The translations under genes were made by a program, and so were the position numbers. DNA of 64,000 nt, taken from assembly GCF_014898055.3 (NCBI RefSeq), contig NW_023605194.1, positions 98,649,258-98,713,257 on the forward strand. Reading direction: 5' to 3'. Within the stretch, counting starts at the first letter, position 1. Each line of letters opens with the position of its first letter. The notes beneath the pieces are model-generated. The model saw only the letters and a list, made by a program, of their open reading frames with translations. It was not told where the DNA came from and ran no database searches. This document shows, one piece after another, positions 46,715 through 57,600 of this stretch. This DNA comes from Talpa occidentalis (Eukaryota > Chordata > Mammalia > Eulipotyphla > Talpidae).

Positions 46715-47035
46715 GTCAAGGAAAAAAGGACAAGTCATTTGAAACTGCATCTTGGTCATTTATTATAATTTAGTGCAGATGTGCCAATAAAGTAATTTCA
46801 CTGGCTAAAGAAAGGTAATTGGTGAAAGGGCTTATGTTTTTTATGATCATTATATTCATTTTGTCTTCAGTTTCTGGCAAAATACGTTGTAGAAAAGATA
46901 CATACACACTTTATCACATCTTTGTAGGCATCAACCATAGATGGCTATAACAGTTGTTTGCAAGGGACACCATTAGGAACTGTTAAAAAGGAGACAGTAG
47001 ACCCTAATTGGAGTCAGAATTTTAAGCCATTCAGT
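46715..47035. other. No recognisable feature
   Basis: AT-rich non-coding DNA. Confidence 0.5.
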
Positions 47036-47039
47036 CTAT

Positions 47040-47590
47040 AATTTCCTGGTAAGTGCTAGTGAGGTAATCTACCTGATAAGAACCCTCCTGTCTTCCTCTA
47101 ATAACCTCCTTGTCCCATCCTCTTCTTATCAATAAAAACTTTCCATTTTGATGCTGCCCAATTCATAAATTATTTAATAATACCAATTAGATCTTCAGAC
47201 TTACTTGGATGAATCCCTTTGCCCTATTCCCAATTGAAGAAGTGATCTCTGCTCCCTCTAATGACCTAGAAGAACGTAGTTTGGCAGGTATCATTATCCA
47301 GGTATTGGTTTATCAGGGAACATGCCCTCTCTAGCTGCGAGACTCACTGTTCTACCCTTAGAGTAATGATGAAATCTTTCCTTCCCGGGGCTTCTCTCTT
47401 TGAAGCCCCCAGATCCCAAATATAGGACATAAATCTCTGGTTTGCCCCACTTTACTTTTGAATGTACATTCATGTAAAGTCTCCACGTGCTACATCTTTT
47501 TCTCCTACGAATTTGTCTGATGTTAATTTGTTCATTCATCTAGCCTTAAAAGAACAGAGAGAAGTGTGGGGGAATTTTCCCCTGTACCCT
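47040..47590 (+). mobile_element. ERVL-like LTR segment, tentative
   Basis: The 3' part 'TTTCTCCTACGAATTTGTCTGATGTTAATTTGTTCATTCATCTAGCCTTAAAAGAACAGAGAG' resembles the end of the LTR-like segment at 35.4-35.9 kb and of ERVL LTRs in general. Boundaries and family are not established. Confidence 0.35.
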
Positions 47591-47721
47591 GACATTATCA
47601 TTCATTGATACAAATCTTGCTGTGCCTGTTCCCTGTCATACATATTTTCTTGTACTTATATAGTTCCTTGTCATCATGAGGCATTGCATACTCCCCTGAC
47701 TACTTGTGCTCCCTTTTCAGT

Positions 47722-47797
47722 ATGTGTGTGTGTGTGTGTGTGTGTGTGAGTGTGTGTGTGTGAGAGAGAGAGAGAAAGAGAAAGAGAGAGAGAGAGC
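47722..47797. repeat. Compound (TG)n(AG)n microsatellite
   Basis: A TG run of about 39 bp with one AG interruption passes directly into an AG-rich run with AAAG interruptions, seen directly. Confidence 0.95.
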
Positions 47798-48628
47798 GCA
47801 AACACTCTATAACTGTAAGGACATCTAAGTAGATTCAACTGTAGTCCCAGGAATAATATTTAAGCATTATATTTTATGGCAGTGGGCATAAATATAGTGG
47901 GATAACTTTTCATTAACCTTCAAAAATCAGCAATCATTTTTGTTCAGTATTCAAGTGAAGATAGTGATTAAAACCCAAAGATGATGAATGAAAATGATGT
48001 TGCTTGATTAAAATTAGGTTTTACTAAAATTAGTACTGACTTTGTTCTTTGTGAATGAATCATGCTTGTCATGTAAGTGGTTGCCTTCTTTTCTTTAAAA
48101 TAGCTTCTATGTAAATGAAACAATGATGATTTAATTCTAAAATTTCTTGCTGGTCAGTCATTCTTGCATATCTTTTATGATATTATAGCATGAATTAACT
48201 CAAGATATTTGTTGATGATATAAGTAGGGGTCATTCAATCATTTTCATTGTAATTATAGTATTATGACATATAAATTGTCCATAATCCATCATGAAGGCT
48301 TGAAAGTGGACTGATTGAAGAACTTATTCTCCTATCAAAATGTATTGCTCTCACTTACCTTTATGAATCTGACTTATAATAGAGGCTCAGGGAAAAGAGT
48401 ATGAAAGAAGAGAACACTTCTTTATTTTTGTATAGTTTAGTGTTGGTATTTACATTTAATTTTGACAGAGAGCTACAAGACAAGACATTTAATCTAAAGT
48501 CATGAATTTTAACTCTTAGCTCTTAGACTTCCACTGCATATCAAAATGCCTGCAGACATTTGTAAGTAATTCTGTTCTCTCACTTAGGAATATGTCTGTC
48601 AAGCATTTCAGAGTTTCTCCTATGCCTT
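47798..48628. other. No recognisable feature
   Basis: AT-rich non-coding DNA. Confidence 0.5.
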
Positions 48629-49670
48629 TTTTTTTTTTTTTTTGGTTGAATGAGTTTACGGTGTGTTTTTTTCTTTTAATTGAAGTAACTGCATTATAAA
48701 ATTAGATTAAGTTTCAGGTTTTCATTGCTCAGAATCAACATGAGTATATACTACACTAAATTTACTGCTAAAAGTCTGAATCTGTCTTTCACCATTCCAT
48801 TGTCCCCCACTTTCCTGATTTACTCATCCTCCTTCACACTTCTTTTCTGATCCACAAATTGGTCTTATAGTTCAGAAGTTTATCCATGTTGTATTTAGTT
48901 CATTTGTTTGTTTTCTCTGTATACCACATATGAGTGAAATCATGCAGTATTTATATTTCTGTGGCTTATTTCACTGATCATATTACCTTCTAGGGCCATA
49001 CATGTTGTTGACAATGAAAAATTTCATCTTTTTTCATGGCTATATAATATCCCATTGTGTAAATGTATCATATCATCTTACCCATTCCACAATCAATGGA
49101 CAGTTGGGTTGTTTCAAATTCTTGGCTATTGTAAATAATGCTGCAACAAACAGGTGGTACATATATCTCTTTGAATTAGTGTTTTTATATATTCTGAGTA
49201 ATTACCCTGAGTGGAATAACTGGATCCCATGGAATTTCTGTTTTTAGTTTTTTAAGATTTGCTGTACTGGTGTCCATGATGACTGTACCAATTTCCAGTC
49301 CCACCAATAGTATCTAAGGTTCCCTTTTCTCCACATTCTCCCTAATACTTGTTTTTTGATTTTTGGAATATAACCATTCTCATAGGTATGGAGTGATATC
49401 TCATCATTGTTTTGATCTGCATTTCTCTAATAATAAGAGATAATGGACATCTTTCTTATGTCATCTGTAAATCTTCTTTGGGTAAGTGCCTATTCTGATC
49501 CTCTTCCCATTTCTTTTTTTATTATTATTGAGTTTTATGAGCTCTTTGTTTGGGATATTAATCCCTTGTCGGAGTATGATGTACAAATATCTTACCTCAT
49601 TCAGTAGCATATCTTTTCATTTTGCTGAAAGTTTCTTTCATTGTGCAGAAGCTTTTTGAATTCTAAATTC
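48629..49670 (-). mobile_element. LINE-1 3' end, antisense, about 1 kb
   Basis: A run of about 17 T at the left edge is the poly(A) tail. The plus strand then shows ordered complements of the L1 3' UTR and ORF2 terminus: 'GCTATTGTAAATAATGCTGCAACAAAC', 'CACATTCTCCCTAATACTTG', 'CTCATAGGTATGGAGTGATATCTCATCATTGTTTTGATCTGCATTTCTCTAATAA', and 'TTGTTTGGGATATTAATCCCTTGTCGGA'. It is 5'-truncated, with no inversion. Frames are broken. Confidence 0.9.
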
Positions 49671-49671
49671 T

Positions 49672-50260
49672 AGCATGCTTGAAAAAGTAAATTGGCTATA
49701 CCTCTAATAGAATTATGAAAGAAGAAATCATATTTTGATAGGTCAGGAATACTTAAGAACAAATTTCTATGGAAATTGCACTCGGTGATCTGTATTTTTG
49801 CTCCATCTCAAAATATTTTATTATTACTTTACTTTTTAAAAAAAAAAATCTCTTATTTTTTTTCTGTCTCCATGAAAGGAACATAGAATTAATACTGGAG
49901 ATAGAATTTGGACAGAATTTGACAAGCTGAAGAAATACATCATTTCTTTTGCTGATCACCTTTACGTTCCAGAATTTTATATCCATCTATATCCTGCTCA
50001 CTAAACTGGGATTCTACCATGTATAAGGAAAAAGTAGTATTCTTCAACATTTGTACTTTATTTCTATGTAACATTCCTGGATTTCTAGGCAGCAGTATTT
50101 ACAGATATTAGATTATTGTGATACTCCATGGATTCTGAACGTTCTATACTCTGCTGCTTGAATTACGGTCTTATAAATCATTATACCAAGCAGTAAAAGC
50201 AAATACACATTTATACTCCTTATTCTTTAATAATTCAAAAAATAAGAAGTAAAACTATTA
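49672..50260. other. No recognisable feature
   Basis: AT-rich; A run at about 49838-49847. A 77-codon frame on the minus strand (49753-49986) has no recognised domain. Confidence 0.5.
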
Positions 50261-50264
50261 GATA

Positions 50265-50776
50265 CATGTTGGCTATCTATTGATGCATAGCAAATTAGCC
50301 CCAAATTTAGAAACTCAAAACAACTCAGGAGTGACTTAACTAGGTAGTTCTGGCTATGAGTGTCTGATGTAATTGTAGTCAATGTGTCAGTCTGGACTAC
50401 CACCATTTGCAAGGTGAACTAGAGCTGAGGCTACTTCGAAGAAAGACCACTCATAAGTATTGGCCAAAAACCCCTTGGTTATTAGCAGCTAGCCTCGTTT
50501 CCTTGCCACATGGAACATTCCATAGTACTGCTCACAGCACTAGCTTCACAGCATGAACTTAACTTTCAGTGGGGTGAGTAACCCTGAGGTAAAGACCAAC
50601 AAGGAAGACACAAAATCAGAAAGATGCCTCATATGATCTGGTCTCTGAATAGCACACCTAAGCTATCCCTTTTGTAATTAGAAGCAATGCAGTAAGTCTA
50701 GCCCATACCCAAGGAGAGGTAAGCAGATTATCTTTTGAAGGAGTGTTGTTAAAGAATTTGTGGCTATTTTAAAACA
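50265..50776 (+). mobile_element. Ancient interspersed repeat, family not assigned
   Basis: Ordered motifs are 'GATGCATAGCAAATTAGCCCCAAATTTAGAAACTCAAAACAAC', 'TAGTTCTGGCTATGAGTGTC', 'CCTTGCCACATGGAAC', 'AATTAGAAGCAATGCAGTAAGTCTAGCCCATAC' and 'TTGAAGGAGTGTTGTTAAAGAATTTGTGG'. They match a common old mammalian repeat whose name I cannot recall safely. The call of a repeat is firmer than any name. Confidence 0.55.
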
Positions 50777-51495
50777 ACTACATAGTTCTACTATTAAAGC
50801 AATTATATGGCTCTAATATCGTTAATTGCTGCCATTTAGCAAGAGGTCATTACAGATGACCACACTGTTCTGCATAAGCCCAAAACTGGTTACGTGCAAC
50901 TTTAAATTCCCTTTCCTCCGCAGGTTTTCTGGATGTACACAGATGTCCCACCTCAGCATATCTCACAAAACTGTGCTATCTCTTTCCCCTTTTCCTCCAT
51001 TTGTGGTCCTGATTTAAATGCCAACTTTTCTTTGTCTGTTGCATTTGTCTGTTGTTCATTATGGATCTTCCTTCATGTATTAGTCTGTCCTCTTCTCCTT
51101 CCTCTACTGTGAGCAGGATGAGGAATGGTGTCCTAACCCCAGAAATATCTATTTATTTCCCTGATTAAGCAAGTCTGCATTTATACCCTTTTGTTTACTT
51201 GAGTGAAATTTCTTAAGTGATCTTTATCAAAGGGACTGGAAAATAAAACTATCTACTCTTCCATTTGATATCTGAAGACAAAAGAATTGTGGGCTCTTTT
51301 ATTTAGGGCTCTTTTCAAGTTAAAAGCCAAATAAAGCATAGTGATATCAAAGAAAATTCAACCCTCTATCGTGTGTGTGGGGGGGGGGTGGGGGTGGGCA
51401 TGACTTTAAATTAATTTGGAATTACTGGTGTATCTGAATTGCATAGTTTGGTAAACTAAGGGGTTGCTGACCCTTCAGTCGTTATGTTGCTATCA
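50777..51495. other. No recognised repeat; G-rich run at 51379-51398
   Basis: 51371-51398 reads GTGTGTGTG followed by long G runs, a simple tract. Otherwise nothing was recognised. Confidence 0.55.
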
Positions 51496-51499
51496 TTAT

Positions 51500-51640
51500 C
51501 ATTTGTTCATTTTATACATGAGGACACTAAGGCTTAGAGAGATCAAACGACTTGTCCAAGGTTGCATTTCTAGGAAATAAAAATGAGGGATCAAATCCAG
51601 GATTCCTGTATTGTTAACCATCACGCTATATCATCCTCTT
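51500..51640 (-). mobile_element. MIR element, antisense
   Basis: 'TTTTATACATGAGGACACTAAGGCTTAGAGAGATCAAACGACTTGTCCAAGGTTGCA' followed by 'GGGATCAAATCCAGGATTCCTG' and 'AACCATCACGCTATATCATCC' is the MIR reverse complement nearly in full. Confidence 0.85.
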
Positions 51641-51848
51641 AGTATACTTCCCCATGTATGAAGCTTCCTTTACCAGCTGTAAAGCAGAAAACAATAGTTA
51701 TGCTTGAATTTATGGAATCCATTAAAACCAGTGGGAAACATTTCAAATGAGTGCTTAAGCCTGATAAACTTGGTAAAGAATTAAAAGTATATTTAATTTA
51801 TAAGAAACTGTATAACTTTTTCCAGGTGGCTGTACTATCTTACTTTTT

Positions 51849-52115
51849 TTTAAAGATTTATTTATTTATGCATTCAAGAATTGGGGTACAGGCCAGAGGT
51901 TTGGGAGCTGGTGAGAGGATTCACTAGAAACAGAGTGGGGAACAGAACAGGAAGATTGACTGAAATACACTGCTGAGGGGAGCAGTGGACAAGTCAGGAG
52001 AGGTCTTCTGCACCATGTGGGTAGCTCCCTGGCCAGTGGGATTGAACTTGTGCTGCAGTGGCTGTGGACAGCTTCATAGCTTGCGTCTTAACCCCTTGCA
52101 CCACCAAGGAGGGCC
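51849..52115 (-). mobile_element. tRNA-derived SINE, type B, minus strand
   Basis: The tail complement TTTAAAGATTTATTTATTTATGCATTCAAG and the head complement CCACCAAGGAGGGCC are present. Target-site duplications are ACTATCTTACTTTTT (51834-51848) and ACTATCTTGCATTTT (52116-52130). Confidence 0.9.
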
Positions 52116-52279
52116 ACTATCTTGCATTTTCACTGGTAATATATGAGAGTTCCAGTTGCTTCACATTATAACCAGCACTTTGTGTCAGTTTTTTTTAAAC
52201 TCTTAAAATTATAACATCTAGTATATATGTAATGGAAAATTAAAAAAAAACAACAAATCTCATTGGAAGCTTGGGTAGC

Positions 52280-52783
52280 ACTTCTTAGTTACTGTGAACA
52301 TATTGTGAATGATCAGAGACCCCTTCATACCGCTCTAAACAGGCAAGAGAGCAAAGCTCCCTCTATAGGTTTAAAGTCAGAACAAGTTCTGTTCTGGGAA
52401 ATATCTGATGCCTGAGGGTAAACCAACCTTTCTCCCACCATTGATGGCCAAGGAGCTGACGATTTTAACGATGATGTCTAGCCTTTGCATCTCCACAATG
52501 AATTCTTCACAAATCAAGAAAATGATTAAACCCCACCCTTTGTCCTCCTCTGCACACAGGTACCTCTGACATTTCTCTAGGCCAGATAACTTAGAAAATC
52601 AAAAGATCTAACCTTTAAATGAAATCCCAGAGCCCCCTGTCAAGATTAATTACATTTCTGTCCTCAGTGACTCACTGTTCCTTTTCTTCTTTTATGCAGT
52701 GCTACTCCGTAATGAGGTATAAATACTGAGCTCAAACTTATGATTGTTGGAGCAGTTTTCTCAGTATAAAATTCTCTTGGCCT
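52280..52783 (+). mobile_element. ERV-type LTR, part 1 (U3 side)
   Basis: The segment has a promoter-like GAGGTATAAATACTGAGC at about 52715, then TTGTTGGAGCAGTTTTCTCAG, an order found in class I ERV LTRs. It continues after the SINE with ATAATAAACTG (polyadenylation-like) and TTATTTCAGTTCACA. No retroviral genes are next to it, so it would be a solo LTR. The family is not assigned. Confidence 0.5.
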
Positions 52784-53047
52784 GGGTCTCCCTGGTGGCA
52801 CAGGTGGTTGAGCACAGCGCTGTGAAGCGGTCCACAGCCTCTGCAGTGCCGGTTTGATCCCCTACGGCCTCAGAGAAACCCACATGGCGTGGCAGACCTC
52901 TCCTGTCTCGCCTGCTGCTCCTCTCAGCAGTGTTTTTCATCACTCTACCTGTCTGTTCCCAGCTCTGTCTCTGGTAAATCCTCTCACCCTCCCGCGAATC
53001 TGGCCTGTACCCCGGCTCTTGTATAAATAAAATAAATCTTAAAAAAA
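52784..53047 (+). mobile_element. tRNA-derived SINE, type B, inside the LTR
   Basis: It starts GGGTCTCCCTGGTGGCACAG, has B box GGTTTGATCCC, and its tail is AATAAAATAAATCTTAAAAA. Imperfect duplications TCTCTTGGCCT (52773-52783) and TCTGTTGGCCTT (from 53048) flank it. Confidence 0.9.
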
Positions 53048-53140
53048 TCTGTTGGCCTTCCTAGTTCAAATTCCCACTTTGGTTATATAATAAACTGTTT
53101 AACAATTATTGGGCCTTTTATTTCAGTTCACATTAGAAAG
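53048..53140 (+). mobile_element. ERV-type LTR, part 2 (R/U5 side)
   Basis: Continues the LTR after the SINE: GTTATATAATAAACTGTTTAAC then GGGCCTTTTATTTCAGTTCACA, consistent with a polyadenylation signal and LTR end. Tentative. Confidence 0.4.
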
Positions 53141-53284
53141 GCTTACCCTTCCATTTGATCTATATAATAGGGTGACCTAGAAAGAATAATGATATCAGAG
53201 ACCAGTTAAATAACTAAATTCTTTGACAAGAACGTAGACTGATTGTTTACTCATGAGTGCATTTTTCAAGTTATTTTTATTTTC

Positions 53285-53590
53285 TTTTTTTTTTTTTTTT
53301 TTGTCTTATTTATTTATTTATTTATTATTTGTTTGTTTGGTTTATATATGCACTGGGTACAGTCAGAAGCGTGGGAGGGTGAGAGAATTCACCAGGGCCA
53401 GAGCGGGGAGCAGAGCAGGCAGAAGGACCGAAGTACACTGCTGAGGGGAGCAGCGGGCGGCAGGAGAGGTCTGCACGCCATGTGGGACCCTCCTCCGATG
53501 GCCGGGGAGCAGCCGGGGATCGAACCGGCTGCAGAGGCTGCAGGCAGCTTCGCAACCCAGCGCTCAACCGCTGCGCCACCGGGGAGGCCC
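53285..53590 (-). mobile_element. tRNA-derived SINE, type A, CpG-rich copy, minus strand
   Basis: A well-preserved type A copy. Its tail in sense orientation reads GTGCATATATAAACCAAAC, CAAA units, (AATA)n, GAC and a long A run, with no TCTTT. The 17-bp target-site duplication AAGTTATTTTTATTTTC (53268-53284 and 53591-53607) is exact. The 146-codon plus-strand frame 53243-53683 runs across it and is a SINE artefact. Confidence 0.95.
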
Positions 53591-53752
53591 AAGTTATTTT
53601 TATTTTCAATGTTAGTTATCGCAAAAATTATATTAGAGTTTATCAATCTTGTTAAAAGGTATCGGGTGATTTGGAGGTCATAGGCAAAAAAAATAGTGGT
53701 GAACTATCTAAAATGCTAAAAATTATATACAAAAGATTTTATAAAATTTCTC

Positions 53753-53764
53753 GGTTTTTAATAT

Positions 53765-53803
<39 letters not shown>

Positions 53804-54047
53804 TGCATACAAGAACTGGGGTACAGGCCAGAGGTGTGGAGGGTGAGAGGATTCACCTACGACAGAGTAGGGAACTTAACAGGCTGACTGACTGAAATAC
53901 ACTGCTGAGGGGAGTAGCAGACGAGACAGGAAAGGTCTGTGGTGCCATGTGGGTAGCTCCCTGACTGGGGGGGATCGAACTCGTGCTGCTGAGGCTGGGA
54001 TAGCTTCCCAGTGCTGTGCCCAACCCCTTGTGCCACCAGGGAGGCCC
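53753..54047 (-). mobile_element. tRNA-derived SINE, type B, expanded (TTTA)n tail
   Basis: The tail shows about 10 TTTA units (53764-53803). The head complement GCCACCAGGGAGGCCC ends at 54047. Target-site duplication TAAAATTTCTC at 53742-53752 and 54048-54058 is exact. Confidence 0.95.
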
Positions 54048-54129
54048 TAAAATTTCTCTTAAAAATATTCAAAATAATAAATTGGAGACAGCAAATCTAC
54101 GGATTGAACAAATACTTCTTAGTGTTTTC

Positions 54130-54345
54130 TTTTTAAGAGCTTTCTGTAAGTGGAACAGGAGACAAAAAATAGAATGTAATTTGGCATAGGGAGGGTAAGA
54201 TAATCATACAGTTATCTCTGGTTCAAAGTAGACTGTGAAATGCACCATGGGAGAGACTTATAATGTAGAACTTTGAAGTGGCGAAGCAGAAGAAATGACA
54301 TCTGTTAGAGGGAATTAGGGAAGTCTTCTTGCATTTAGGGCTGTC
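54130..54345 (+). mobile_element. Possible copy of the unassigned ancient repeat
   Basis: 'GGAACAGGAGACAAAAAATAG', 'GACTGTGAAATGCACC' and 'GAGGGAATTAGGGAAGTCTTCTTG' follow the motif order of the copy at 25.1-25.7 kb loosely. Confidence 0.3.
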
Positions 54346-54828
54346 TATTCGTTTTGTTTTGATTTTTAGTTATAGAATTAGTAAGTTATTGTAGAAAGTT
54401 TTGAAAAAAAAATATATATATATATCCGGTTGAATATCCAGTTGCTTAGGGAGAACAAATCACCTAAGAGTTTACCACCCAATAAAACCATCCTTAACAT
54501 TTGAGTGTCTTTCACTTTTAGCCTTTCTTTCTTTTATCATGTGTATTTGAAGACATAGTCTGCATATGATTTTATATATTGTTTTAAAAGTTACTATTGT
54601 ATTAGTTACTATTGTATTAGCCTAAATAGACAACTTAGAGTTGCACCGTATTTTAAAACTTCTTTGTAATTATTGTGATGTTTATTTCACATATCATTGT
54701 TTATTCAGACAATCTAAATATTCTAAATACTAAACCAATTTCTTTCTATAGCATATTTAGGTAATGTTTTAGGTTTTTCTAATATATGTTACATATTGAA
54801 CATTCATGTGAAACTATTTTTATTTTTT

Positions 54829-54912
54829 ATTTTTATAGGGGCAATTATTTTTATTATTTTTATTTATTTTATTATTTTTTATTATTTTCTTATTTTTATA
54901 GGGGCAATTATT
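54829..54912 (+). repeat. Tandem duplication, 63-bp unit
   Basis: TTTTTATAGGGGCAATTATT occurs twice with an offset of 63 bp, separated by a T/A-rich (TTTA/TTA)n spacer. Confidence 0.85.
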
Positions 54913-57316
54913 AGAGGAGAGACCCTAAATCAATATTTGTGAGTGATTTTAATGGTGGTGATGGTCAGATTGATTGGGGAGGGAAGGTACTGGTAAGAAT
55001 ATAGATAAGTAAATGAAGGGAGAAGAACATACAATTAAAATAGCAACAGAGGTGTGACATCTAGGTTATGTATACTTTAGAGAGTTGTCTAGTTTTTCAT
55101 TTTGACTAAAAGATAGTGTGTATGGAAAGAGGCTATGAAAGAGAAAGCTAGAAATCTCCGTAGGTAAGAACTAAAATTTCCTAAACTGGAATATTAGAGT
55201 CTTTGGAGCCTAATGGGTTAACACTATTTATGAATTCAGAAATTCATGAACTGAACAAATTAGTCAAACTTAAACAGATTTTTGCAGCAATTTTCAGAGC
55301 CTTTAATATGCTAATGTGAATTAATATTCTCTAAGGGGGATATAATATGTAGGGTTTCCTGTGTATATTTTAATAAAGGACAGTTTATTTTTTGAAAAAG
55401 TAGGGTTGGTAGTTCATTTTGGAAAATGGACTGCAATGCAATGACCGAAGAAATTTGTTGCTAAAGAATTTGAACATTAGATGGGCATAAACATTTCTGG
55501 GGAGAACTCATCTACTCACATTTACAATAAATGTGAAGTTTATTGTTTTTCCTCTTGTTCCCTCTGTCACATCAATATCTGTTGGTGCAAGAATTAATGC
55601 AATCAACATTTTAATCTGCTTTTCCAATCAGTTTATGTTGTTTTACTCATTATTCAATCTTCTGACTTTTCTGCGGGTTTTGAAATGGCCAAGCCCTTAA
55701 ATGTTGCTACCAGCAACCTCAGTTGTCACCACACTTACGTTGTTGCACAATAATTTCCAATTTCTCCCTTTAGTCTTCTGATTGATATTGAAACAAACAG
55801 GTCATATTTTCTCCTCCTAGATTTGCTGTTATCCTTTGAACTTGTAAAACTTCATTATTGGTTCAGCCCTACAGCATTCCTTTTGATGTCTTCCCTCAAA
55901 TTTCCCCACATTTTTTATTATTTCTACTGTGCTAACTGGTACACAGCTTATGCCCTCCATCAAATACTGCCCTTAGGCGATGTGACACATAAACACTGAA
56001 TAATCATCATTTTGTAAAACTACCATTCAGAATTTACAGTTAATCCTTACACGGTGTAATTAATCAGACATTTCCAATATTATTTACAATATCATTTACA
56101 ATATTTGAATGAGCTCTCTCTGTAATTCCTCTTACCCCCACCCCCCATGTTAACTGTGTGGTAGACTCTGTAGAACTGTCTGTGAAAATCAGGGTGACAG
56201 GTACCTTGCTTGCATGTGCTCACAGAGTGTATCATTTCTGTTCTCTCTGTAAGTCTACTCTAGTAAACCCTTTTTCCCTTTAGAAAATTGCCTTCCTTGC
56301 AATCCATTCTGCCTGCCTTCCTAATAAATCACATGTTCCCATACCTGAAGAGCTGCCTTTTTTTTGGCTTTTATGTAATGTTTCCCATAAATTTTCTCAT
56401 ATATGTAAAACATAAAAAATATAATCTAAATGAACAAAAAGGCAGGAGAAAATAAAAAAGACATGCTGATTTAAGATCTATAATGCTAAAAATATCAACT
56501 GTTATTCTTTAAAAAAAATGTTGACAGGTAATATTTAAATATATGCTTTTTAACTAAAATGACAATCCAGCAGCTCACAATTATCCTTCTAAAAAGAGTA
56601 TAATAATAATAAAGTGTACTTGCCTAATAGATTAAATTAATTTAAAGGTCACCAATATAAAATTTTAAACTTTTCAAATGTAATGATTTGTAAAGAGCTA
56701 TTTCTGGAAGATGTTTATGGTAGACAGAGACTGTTGTCTTTCCATCTTCTTTCCAGGGCTTTTTCTATGTTACCTGAACACCAACCTATGTCCCTGGAGC
56801 TCAGAGAATGTGGTTCAGGAAATGGTTATATTTGATCCGAATCAGTTCTCATAAGTCATTGATCAATAATTGTTCTAGAAATAGAAAAGGCCCAGTTTTG
56901 ATCAATAAAATATAGAGTCTGTTCAACAGTCTGGCAATTCCCTCTTCTTCTTGCTTGGGAACTGAAGTTTGGATGTACAAGAGCAATTACTGTGTGACCA
57001 GGAGGCAACATGCAGAAATATAAAAATCAACAACACCCATTATAATTTCCCTTCTTTCCCCGCCTCTACATTTTTGCAAACTTCAGTGGGAGGAAGGGTA
57101 GTTCATACAAATCAAAATATTATAAGCAGGGAAAAGAAATTACCTTCAATATCTCTAAAAGATATTTTAGTGTGTCCGTTTCTGCTTTTACTTTTGTTAT
57201 ACTAATGGACTTCATTTCTCATAACCTTTATTATGATCTTTATAATTGTCAAAAACTTTTCAGTATTCTTCAGAAACTATAATTTCAAAAAGTTAAAAAT
57301 ATAATCGTCCTTCACT
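54913..57316. other. No confidently recognised feature
   Basis: AT-rich non-coding DNA. 56700-57000 may hold an old repeat but I cannot name it. A 78-codon frame (56969-57205) has no recognised domain. Confidence 0.45.
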
Positions 57317-57598
57317 GGGCCTCCCCGTTGGCGCAGCGGTTGAGCGCTGGGTTGCAAAGCTGCCCGCAGCCTCTGCAGCGCCGGTTCGATCCCCAGCTGC
57401 ACCCCAGCCACCAGAGGAGGGTCCCACATGGCGCGCAGACCTCTCCTGCTGCCCGCTACTCCTCTCAGCAGTGTACTTAAGTCCTTCTGCCTGCTCTGCT
57501 CCCCGCTCTGGCTCTGGTGAATTCTCTCACCCTCCCGCGCTTCTGACTGTACCCAGTGCTTGTATAAATAAATAAAAATAAATCTTTAATAAAAAAAA
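57317..57598 (+). mobile_element. tRNA-derived SINE, type A, plus strand
   Basis: It starts GGGCCTCCCCGTTGGCGCAG and has A box-like TTGGCGCAGCGG, B box GGTTCGATCCC, and the tail AATAAAAATAAATCTTTAATAAAA. Target-site duplications are not clear. Confidence 0.95.
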
Positions 57599-57600
57599 TG

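Noticed and set aside
48640..49670. Frames inside the 1-kb antisense L1 as coding exons
   Set aside because: Ordered matches to the complement of L1 3' sequence and a poly(T) edge explain the segment.
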